From NCBI GenBank assembly GCA_016716135.1, contig JADJWX010000006.1, positions 310,001-374,000 on the forward strand: DNA of 64,000 bases, given 5' to 3'. This DNA comes from Lewinellaceae bacterium (GTDB lineage: Bacteria > Bacteroidota > Bacteroidia > Chitinophagales > Saprospiraceae). Positions 56,805 through 64,000 of this stretch are shown here, in pieces (the first letter of the stretch is position 1; each line of letters starts with the position of its first letter). The translations under genes and the position numbers were made by a program. A model generated the notes under the pieces. The model did no database searches and was not told the DNA's origin. It saw nothing but the letters and a program-made list of their open reading frames with translations.

Positions 56805-57710
56805 TTAACGTACAATGCCGGCATTTTTTAATTTATCAACAAGCGACCCAATATCTGCACGGTATCTGTGCCCGGGCACAGCCTGGATCGCGTCAATTTG
56901 TTTCCAGAAGTCTGATTGATACTTAGGATATGCTGCGAGGTAGACCAATGCAAGCCCCCACTCAACTTCATCAGGGTCGCCAACTGTTTTCATATACTTA
57001 CCATAGGTTTCGATGGCTGCCTGATCCATATTAAGTTTTTGTTGAAGATAAACTTGACGAATTAAGCGGTGCGCATTTGGAGTGCCGGGACTGACGTTCA
57101 GCAACTCCAAGGCTTCGGTGTAGCGTTGACTAAGTACCAAGGAGTCTACCTGTTGAAGTATGATTATCCACTGGTTTTCTTTCTTTTGTCCCCGTACATC
57201 AATTACGACGGGGGGTATTAGGCTCGCGATTTGTTCCTGAGCAAGTTGCCGGGCAGCAGTTATACGGGTTTGATCAGATTTTTTGGGCGGTGCCCCAGCC
57301 ACCGGCGGCGCCTCGTTGGGCTGGTGGAGCGAGTCGGAGGGTTGGGCGACCGGGGTTTGTTGCCGGGCATCGGCTGGTCTTTCCGGCGTGCCGGTCTGTT
57401 CTCTGGAAACGAGGTAGATTAAGCCTGAAAGCACAAGGCCGAAACCAGCGGCGATGTACAGCCAGCGGCGTCGGGCATTACGCGACTTTTTTTTTTCAAC
57501 CGCCAGCTACTTTGACCATTTTTGAAAATTAGCATGCAAGCCGCGCTCGTTCAGGCGGTCGAGCGCCGGGAGCAGCTTGCGGTGCATCTCGACTTCTTCG
57601 GCAAATTCCGGATCACGGGTCATAAGATCTTCAACATCTTTGACTTGTTCAGGTGTAAGTTCTCCAAGTAAGTACGCCCTAATTTTCTGGTAGGATACTT
57701 CGTTGCGCAT
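56805..57710 (-). pseudogene. Membrane anti-sigma/TPR-like protein, split by an in-frame TAG
   Basis: Read from ATG at 57710, the first 67 codons form an anti-sigma-like N-terminus (IRAYLLGELTPEQVKDVEDL, then DPEFAEEVEMHRKL). A TAG at 57507-57509 interrupts; the same frame then continues without any ATG as LAVEKKKSRNARRRW, a membrane helix (LYIAAGFGLVLSGLIYLV), a Pro/Gln-rich linker and a helical domain with TPR-like repeats (LLNVSPGTPNAHRLIRQ...). So one 301-residue protein is meant. The 17-base gap from the ECF sigma stop suggests an operon and sigma/anti-sigma partners. The TAG may be a real nonsense change, a sequencing error, or read-through. Confidence 0.8.
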
Positions 57711-57727
57711 CGAATATTCAAAATTTC

Positions 57728-58300
57728 CTAGTTGCCTGTTCCGGAGCAGTCTTCATACAACGCTCTCAATTTTTGCAGGCATTTATATTTTTTCTTTCTA
57801 ACCGCAACTTCGTCTTCAAGTTGCAAGGTTTGTGTAATTTCTTTCATAGAATATCCGGAAGCCCACAAGGTCAGAATTTGCTGACAAGGCTGTCCGAGTT
57901 TGTCCAGGAGTTCATCGACTCGGGCATGTTGTTCCCGTAAGATTAAACGCTCTTCAACACTGGGTTCAGTGTCGGATAGCGGCGAATCGCCGGGGCTGGC
58001 TTGGTGTGTAGAATCGCCCGTTTTTCGTTTTCGCCAGGCGTTCAACACACATTGCACCAGGTAGCCGCACAGGTTTTCTACCGGTTCTTTATCTTCGGCC
58101 AACACCCGTTTTTCAAAAGAAAGTGCGATTTGACATAAGGCTTCATCGATCTCCTCCTGTGTGCCGCCGCGTTTCAAAACGGGTTGGGAATAAGCCTGGC
58201 GCCAAGTTTTAAACATAAAGGCCCAAGCATTGTCCCGCTCCTTGCCGCCGGCGTGGAGTAATTGGATAATTTTTTCATCCGTGAGATCAGGGGGCTGCAT
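57728..58300 (-). CDS. ECF-type RNA polymerase sigma factor
   Basis: A 190-residue sigma-70-family protein. Region 2 is weak but recognisable (AFMFKTWRQAYSQPVLKRGG ... EALCQIALSFEKRVL); region 4 is clear (LDKLGQPCQQILTLWASGYS, MKEITQTL), with the helix-turn-helix and a basic C-terminal helix (RKKKYKCLQKLRALY). ECF factors redirect polymerase when a membrane anti-sigma lets go. The anti-sigma gene follows 17 bases downstream and the CHAT-TPR gene starts in the opposite direction, 111 bases away, so the sigma may drive it. Confidence 0.87.
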   Translation of the reverse strand: MQPPDLTDEKIIQLLHAGGKERDNAWAFMFKTWRQAYSQPVLKRGGTQEEIDEALCQIALSFEKRVLAEDKEPVENLCGYLVQCVLNAWRKRKTGDSTHQASPGDSPLSDTEPSVEERLILREQHARVDELLDKLGQPCQQILTLWASGYSMKEITQTLQLEDEVAVRKKKYKCLQKLRALYEDCSGTGN

Positions 58301-58358
58301 CCTTATGTGTACCTTGAGGTAAGAAAAGTCTCCTTTTTCGCGCGATTTTTTTAGGGGT

Positions 58359-58386
58359 GCCAGGCAAAAATAACCAATTGCCTGGC
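58359..58386. promoter_or_regulatory. Palindrome between the divergent sigma and CHAT genes
   Basis: GCCAGGCAA and TTGCCTGGC are perfect 9-base arms, 10 bases apart, between the two divergent start codons. It could be an operator or a hairpin. Confidence 0.45.
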
Positions 58387-58411
58387 CCCGGCGTCAAAAA
58401 ACGATTTGAAC

Positions 58412-61400
58412 ATGAAACACTGCTGCCTTTATCTGCTGCTCTCGCTGCCATTATTTCTTTTGGCACAAAAACCTGATTCCCTGACAAACACCCGCGCTGT
58501 GGACAGCCTGATCCAAGGCATCGAACAACTTTGTAAGGAACTGCGCTACGAGGAGGCACTGCAAACCGGCGCGCAGGCGCTCACCCTGGCAGAAACCGCC
58601 TTCGGCAAACAAAGTCTGCCTTACGCTGCCTGCCTGATCCACCAGGGCCGAAACTACTTTTACAAGGGCGATTATGCGGACGCCGAACCGCTTTACCGCG
58701 AATCAATGGAAATTCGGGAAAAGCTGCTGGGGCGAAAAAACGCGGAGTTTGCCGCTGCGCTGTACGCCCTCGGTGGTTTGTATAAGGAAATGGGGCGTTT
58801 TGCCGAGTCGGAACCCATGCTGTTGGAAGCCCGTGACATTCGGGCTGAGGTGCTGGGAAAGGAACACCGCATGTATGCTTACTCCCTGAATGCTATTGCG
58901 CTGTTGTACCAAACCCTGGAGCGTTATGACGAGGCCGAATCTGTCTTACTGGAAGTCCGATCGGTTTGGGAAAAAGTTGCCGGCAAAAACAGTCCGGAAT
59001 ACGCCAAGGTACTGACGGTGCTCGGCTATCTATATCTGGAAACAAGCGTCTATCCAAAGGCGGAGCGTGTTTTTCTGGAAGCGCAAAGTATTCTGGAAAA
59101 CACTGTGGGGAAATCGCATCCGAACTATGCTTTGTTACTCCTCGAACTGGGTAACCTATATGGTGAAACAGGTCGGTTTGCCGAAGCGGAACTGCTTCTG
59201 CTGGAAGCGCGGGATATTATCGTTCGGGAGCTGGGCACAGATCACCCCGACTATGCCGTCAATTCTTTCAAACTGGCAAACCTGTACCTGGACATGGGGG
59301 TTTATAGCCGGGCAGAAGCGCTATTCCTGGAAGCCAGGACCTATTGGGAGCATACGCTGGGCAAAGACCATGTAAACTGCGCTGCTGTGAACAACAACCT
59401 TAGTATGTTGTATATGGACATGGGCGACTACGCCAAAGCCGAACAACTCTATCTGGAAGCCAGGGACATAGTAGAAAAATCCCTGGGCAAAGAAAGCCCG
59501 CGGTATGCCATGGCCCTGAACAACCTTGCCGTATTGTACCGGGCAACCGGCGATTACGCCAGGGCTGCCGCCCTTTACCGCGAAGCCTTGCCTATTGTCG
59601 AGCACCATAACGGCAAGGAAAACCGCCGGTATACATCCTACCTGAGCAATTATGGTGCTTTGCAGCTTCAGGTCGGTCAGTACGCCCTTTGCAGATTCCC
59701 TGCTGGCTGAAGCCGCCAGAATTCAACAAAACATTCTGGGAAACACACACACCGACTATGCCCGGACCCGGTCAAACATCGCAATGGTTTACTGGGAAAC
59801 AAACCGCACAGCCGAAGCCCGAAAAATCCTGCTCGAACTAAACGGCTTGTGCCGTAAACGCATCGAAGACGCCACGGCATACATGTCCGAAAACCAATTC
59901 CTTAGCCACCTGAAAACATTCGAAAAGGATTTTGCCCGCCTCCAGTCGTTTGCCCTGTTCTATCCGCACCCCGAACTCAGCGAGGCATGTTACGACAACG
60001 CGCTCTTGTACCGCGGGCAGATGCTTGAAAATGCGCGCCGGCTCAACCGCTTCGTGGACCAAGCCGACAGCCTGACCCGCGAAACCTATGCGCAATGGCA
60101 ACTGTGCCGCAGTCGCCTGGCCGACGAGTACAATTATCCCATCAACGATCGCATCGGCGTGTCTGAATTAGAACAAGAGGCTGAAACTTATGAAAAAACG
60201 CTGACCCGCAGTCTACCTGGATTTGCCGGGGCCTATGCCGCACCGCGCTGGCAAGACGTGCGCGACCGCCTCAAACCCGGCGAGGCGGCCATCGAATTTT
60301 TGTACTTCCAGTTGTACGATTTCGGATTTACCGATACGCTCCAGTATGCCGCCCTGATCTTGCTGCCCGGCGCCACGGCCCCAATCTTCGTCCCGCTTTG
60401 CACGCAGCGGCAATTGGATTCGCTGCTCGACCGCAACGGACAATCGGAAGATAAATTTATCGAAAACCTTTACTACGACCTGCGCCGCGGCAGCGAAACC
60501 CCACTGTACCAGCTGGTCTGGAAACCCCTCGAACCCCTGCTCCGCGATGTACGCACCATTCGGTACGCTCCGGTTGGCGACCTGCACCGGCTCAACCTTG
60601 CCGCCATCCGGCCCGACCGCCAGAGCGGCAGATTAGCCGAACGGTATCAACTGCGCGTAGTGGGCAGCACCCGCCAACTCGCCGGCGTCGAAACATTTCA
60701 GCCCGCCTCAAAAAGCGCCGGCTTATTCGGCGATATTCCCTACGACCTGGATACGCTCGCATACCGCAAGGCCCTTATCAAACTGTTTGGCGCCGAAACA
60801 CCCGGTACGCCGAAATATCCCTATTTCCGGCACCACGAAAACCCGACAGGCAAATCGGGCTTCCGGGGCGGAGCTGACGCTTGGGAGCCGCTGCCTTACA
60901 GCGCCGTCGAACTGAATACCGTCGGCCGCTTGCTTCAAGACGCCGGCTATCAAACGCAAATGCTGCGCGGTTATGACGCCAGCGAAGAAGCAGCCAAGAA
61001 AATTGGACGCCCTGCTCCGCCGCGCATACTGCATTTCAGCACGCACGGCTTTTTCTTTCCCGACCCGGAAACCCGACCGGAGGCTAATATCAACGGCAGC
61101 TCCGGAGCCACGTTCCGCTTCTCAGAACACCCTTTGCTGCGCTCCGCACTCATCCTCGCCGGCGCCAACTACGCCTGGGAAAACCAACGCCCCTATGGAA
61201 TTTTTGAAGACGGCATCTTCACCGCCTATGAGATTGCGCAGATGAACCTGTCCGGCACGGAGCTGATCGTCTTGTCGGCTTGCGAAACGGGCCTGGGTGA
61301 TATCCGGGGACATGAAGGCGTTTACGGTCTGCAACGGGCGTTTAAAATTGCCGGCGCCCAGTACATCCTGATGAGCCTCTGGGAAGTGCCCGACAAAGCC

Positions 61401-61550
61401 GCCAGCGCCCTGATGGCGGCTTTTTACCAAAATTATTTGCAACAAAACATGCCGGCACACGAGGCGCTCCGGGAGGCGCAAAACAGCCTGCGCGCCCAAC
61501 GGGAGTTTGAAAACCCGTATTACTGGGCGGGGTTTGTGCTGGTTGAATAG
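58412..61550 (+). CDS. Secreted TPR-CHAT protease, frameshifted at 59685-59687
   Basis: ATG at 58412 starts a signal peptide (CLYLLLSLPLFLLAQ). The first half is a string of about nine 42-residue kinesin-light-chain-type TPRs (GDYAKAEQLYLEARDIVEKS pattern). At the CCC run 59685-59687 the sense frame shifts; removing one C links QVGQYA to FADSLLAEAARIQQ. The second half ends in a CHAT domain with the catalytic dyad of caspase-like proteases: His in LHFSTHGFF (about residue 878) and Cys in LSACETGLG (about 957). The joined product is about 1,045 residues. CHAT proteins cut partner proteins in response to a signal; the target is unknown. The next gene starts 90 bases on, past a terminator. Confidence 0.85.
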
Positions 61551-61573
61551 TCGTATTTCTAGTATTTGAAAAA

Positions 61574-61602
61574 AAGTCTCGCTTTGGCGGGACTTTTTTT
61601 TT
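61574..61602 (+). terminator. Terminator after the CHAT gene
   Basis: AAGTCTCGC and GCGGGACTT (one G-T pair), a 4-base loop, then a run of T. Confidence 0.85.
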
Positions 61603-61640
61603 GTGGGGGACTCATCCGAATAAAGAAAATGATATTGAAT

Positions 61641-62477
61641 ATGAAAAAGACTTTCCTGATTTCGGTATTCCTGCTGATCGCCTGCCTGCTTACTGCACAA
61701 ACAGGGCGCGATACACTTACCAATGAAAAAGTTATCCAACTTTCCAAAATCGGATTGGATGCTTCGGTGCTTATTAGCAAAATTGAAACAAGCATCCCCA
61801 AATTCGATGTAAGCACCGATGGGTTGATATACCTCAGTTCAAATGGCGTTTCGGCTGAAGTAATCAATGCTATGATGAAAGCCGATGCGCAAGCCAAGGC
61901 TGAATTGGCCAATAAAAAAGATATGAACGACCCAAAATCTATGCGCCCATCGGGCATATACTATTATGATCCAGCCGATTCTGCCAAGCTATTCAAACGC
62001 ATCGATCCAGCCGTAATATCCAATACGCGTTCCGGTGGAATTGCCGGGGGTGTGGTTGGAGGCGTTGTGAAAAATAAACTCAGGGCCAGTTTAGCCGGAT
62101 CAAACAGTAAAATGCAGCTAAACGAATCAAGCCCGGTATTCTATTTCTATTTTGACAGAGCATCGAATTCAAATGCAGATAACTGGTTTTTTGCTTCTGC
62201 GAGCTCACCTAATGAATTTGTTCTGGTAAAGTTTGACGAAAAAAAGAATAGCCGTGAGATCGTCGTAGGCACTGAAAATGCCTACGGAAGTAATCTGGGT
62301 ATCCCGAACAAGGATAAAATTCCTTTCAACTCAGAAGAAATAGCAGATGGGGTTTATAAAGTTTCTTTTAATGCACCACTGAAGAGTAGCGAATACTGCT
62401 TTCTCTATGCCAGCTCAACGCCTACAAATTATGCTAATGACAAGGTTTTCGACTTCGGCATTCAAGTTGAAAAATGA
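61641..62477 (+). CDS. Secreted protein of unknown function
   Basis: ATG at 61641 opens a signal peptide (KKTFLISVFLLIACLLTAQ); an upstream in-frame ATG at 61629 is possible. The 278-residue product has a short helical N-terminal module (VIQLSKIGLDASVLISKI ... VSTDGLIYLSSNGVSAEVI) seen in many bacterial secreted proteins, then an all-beta domain without a known motif. I do not recognise the full family. The next gene's ATG lies 41 bases after this stop, and the two genes beyond overlap, so an operon of envelope proteins is likely. Confidence 0.8.
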   Translation: MKKTFLISVFLLIACLLTAQTGRDTLTNEKVIQLSKIGLDASVLISKIETSIPKFDVSTDGLIYLSSNGVSAEVINAMMKADAQAKAELANKKDMNDPKSMRPSGIYYYDPADSAKLFKRIDPAVISNTRSGGIAGGVVGGVVKNKLRASLAGSNSKMQLNESSPVFYFYFDRASNSNADNWFFASASSPNEFVLVKFDEKKNSREIVVGTENAYGSNLGIPNKDKIPFNSEEIADGVYKVSFNAPLKSSEYCFLYASSTPTNYANDKVFDFGIQVEK

Positions 62478-62518
62478 AACCTGTAACATCTCAAACTGTC
62501 ATTTTTAAATTGAAATCT

Positions 62519-63070
62519 ATGAAAAATCTATTCTTGTTCTTAGTTTTTGTATCGTTTGCATACACCCTCAACGCCCAAATCCAAAAAGGTTCTGTACTCT
62601 TAGGCGGAACAGTAGGTATCAACAATTTTAGCGATGAAGGCGAAAGCATAACAACATTTCATCTGTCGCCAAGAGCCATCTTTATGGTAAGCGATCGCTT
62701 TGGACTTGGGCCAGGCCTAAACCTGGCCATTGCCACCAGCGACGGCGATACGGAAGGTTCGCTGGGATTGAGCTTAGCCTCCCGTGTCTACTTCAATAAA
62801 ACCGGCATGTCCCGCTTTTTTGCGCAATTGGACATCGGGGCAGAAACGCCGGATTTGGGCGCCGACGATATTGACATTTTGACAACAGGCGGCCTGGGTA
62901 TAGGCGCCGATTTTTTCCTGAATGAGTTTGTGGCCATTGAAGGGGTTTTAGGCTATCGCCGCTTGCAAAATTTTGATGCCGAGGCAGGTGTGAATGTCAT
63001 CGGCCTGAACTTCGGCGTAATAGCCTCCATCGGCGGAAAAAATCAAATTGAACAAACGCTCCAATCATGA
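62519..63070 (+). CDS. Outer-membrane beta-barrel protein
   Basis: Start at ATG 62519; the frame extends 45 bases upstream, overlapping the preceding stop, but the signal peptide (LFLFLVFVSFAYTLNAQ) fits this ATG. The 183-residue product alternates hydrophobic and polar residues with eight or so beta strands (GSVLLGGTVGINNF ... GLNFGVIASIGGK), as in small porin/OmpA-like barrels. Its stop overlaps the start of the next gene (ATGA at 63067-63070), so translation is coupled. Confidence 0.82.
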   Translation: MKNLFLFLVFVSFAYTLNAQIQKGSVLLGGTVGINNFSDEGESITTFHLSPRAIFMVSDRFGLGPGLNLAIATSDGDTEGSLGLSLASRVYFNKTGMSRFFAQLDIGAETPDLGADDIDILTTGGLGIGADFFLNEFVAIEGVLGYRRLQNFDAEAGVNVIGLNFGVIASIGGKNQIEQTLQS

Positions 63071-64000
63071 AAAACATAGCCATTTCAATAGTTATTTCTA
63101 TCGCAACCTTAACCCAGGCACTCGCCCAACCAACCCTCCAATGGGATAAACGTTTCCACGGTCCGATAGCTCACGACGAAGGTAAGGCAATAACTGTAGA
63201 CGCAGCCGGCTTCGTGTACGTAACCGGCTCCAGCGACGCGCCTACCGGTGCTACTGGCTTTTTGACCATCAAATACGACAGCAAAGGCGACACCGTGTGG
63301 ACGCGCCGGTACGAAGGCGCAGCACCTGGGCTGGCCGGCGGCAGGGCGATCCACGTCGACGGCTCAGGCAATGTGTACGTGACCGGAAGTATTCAGGGTG
63401 CCTCATCGGGAGCGGATATACTTACCATAAAATACGGTGCTACCGGTGTGCAGCTTTGGGCCTCGGTTTATAAAGGCAGTACAACCTCCAAGGATATTGG
63501 TTATAACCTTGTGGTAGATGTATTCGGCAACGTTTATGTAGTCGGATCATCAGGGTGGAGTGCTGTAGCCTTGAAATATAATGCTATGGGTATGCAACAA
63601 TGGATAGCCGGAAGCGGGGCGTGGTACGATCCGATTACACCTGAAACGGAATACCATATCGATATAAACCACCTTAACAATATTGTAATTACCCTGGATG
63701 ATCCGGATGCTATTGGCAATTTTGAAGCCTGGGAACTGAATGGGTTAAACGGGAGCCATATTTTCACGTACAACCAACCGTTTGTGCAGTTGTTTTGGGG
63801 TTCGCCAAATGCAATGGCTTTGAATTCAAACGGTGATATTTTTATGCTGAGCACTGAGTATAATTCTTCCGGAACCCCAAAGGAAATCAATGTATCAAAA
63901 TTTACTTATGGAATTAAAACAGCAACCTGGAAAGTCTCTTATACTGCAGACCGAATTTATGGGGTTGACTTAAAGATCGATGCTGACAATAATGTTTATG
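63067..64000 (+). CDS. SBBP-repeat beta-propeller protein (partial)
   Basis: ATG at 63067 overlaps the previous stop codon by four bases. A signal peptide (ISIVISIATLTQALAQ) is followed by SBBP-type repeats: KAITVDAAGFVYVTGSS, GRAIHVDGSGNVYVTGSI, LVVDVFGNVYVVGSS, each a propeller blade with an aromatic-rich strand and a short linker (KYDSKGDTVW). The gene runs past the right edge. Such proteins are exported and often end in a T9SS tail; that part is not visible. Confidence 0.85.
   Translation, partial: MKNIAISIVISIATLTQALAQPTLQWDKRFHGPIAHDEGKAITVDAAGFVYVTGSSDAPTGATGFLTIKYDSKGDTVWTRRYEGAAPGLAGGRAIHVDGSGNVYVTGSIQGASSGADILTIKYGATGVQLWASVYKGSTTSKDIGYNLVVDVFGNVYVVGSSGWSAVALKYNAMGMQQWIAGSGAWYDPITPETEYHIDINHLNNIVITLDDPDAIGNFEAWELNGLNGSHIFTYNQPFVQLFWGSPNAMALNSNGDIFMLSTEYNSSGTPKEINVSKFTYGIKTATWKVSYTADRIYGVDLKIDADNNVY

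Noticed and set aside
58287..58559. 90-codon minus-strand frame over the start of the CHAT gene
   Set aside because: Overlaps both divergent genes in another frame and carries no motif.

Overview
The window looks like the chromosome of a gliding or surface-active Bacteroidota, most likely from the Saprospiria (class is inference). Direct support: three secreted proteins end in type A sorting domains of the type IX secretion system (T9SS); there is a full-length SprA translocon gene; a SprB-type repeat is present; and several promoters fit the Bacteroidota form TTG-N20/21-TAnnTTTG (before the tRNA, the Rrf2 gene and the genes at 48600 and 49503).

Layout. 1-736: amidase gene running off the left edge. 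737-1742: non-coding with inverted repeats. 1743-24220: one giant secreted adhesin-like gene of about 22.4 kb (signal peptide, beta-helix, receptor-L-like region, dozens of HYR/Ig-like repeats, dockerin-like and cohesin-like modules, T9SS tail). It is broken by many frame changes in its first kilobase and one at about 10923. 24767-30634: a mosaic secreted alpha-amylase with the same C-terminal cassette. 30853-34092: a beta-propeller T9SS protein. 34195-34785: ruvA. A 322-bp nested foldback element follows. Then come four minus-strand genes (vanadium haloperoxidase-like lipoprotein, small lipoprotein, hemerythrin, Rrf2 regulator) and sprA at 38549-46189. 46321-48498: minus-strand hydrolase, MazG-like and radical SAM genes. 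48600-52312: a PKD-like membrane protein, an ATP-grasp protein and two paralogous secreted proteins of unknown family. 52356-56534: a DUF2306 membrane protein, an unknown Cys-bearing protein, a frameshifted DUF3089 lipoprotein, an M48 protease and a lipoprotein. 56653: tRNA-Val. 56805-61550: ECF sigma factor and membrane anti-sigma/TPR gene, divergent from a TPR-CHAT protease gene. 61641-64000: a tight operon of secreted and outer-membrane proteins, cut by the window end.

How the genes fit together. SprA is the outer-membrane channel of T9SS, and the giant adhesin, amylase and propeller protein carry the tails that this system recognises. The Rrf2 regulator and hemerythrin form a likely nitric-oxide or iron stress module, with matching palindromes CGGACAA-N2-TTGTCCG before both genes; at the regulator's own promoter the palindrome covers the -33 box. 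The sigma, anti-sigma/TPR and TPR-CHAT genes form a second probable signalling unit.

A caution on quality. The four frameshifts that can be resolved (about 3000, 10923, 54141 and 59685) all look like one extra copy of a neighbouring base, and one anti-sigma gene is split by an in-frame TAG. Either the consensus has insertion errors or several genes are decaying; raw reads would settle it.
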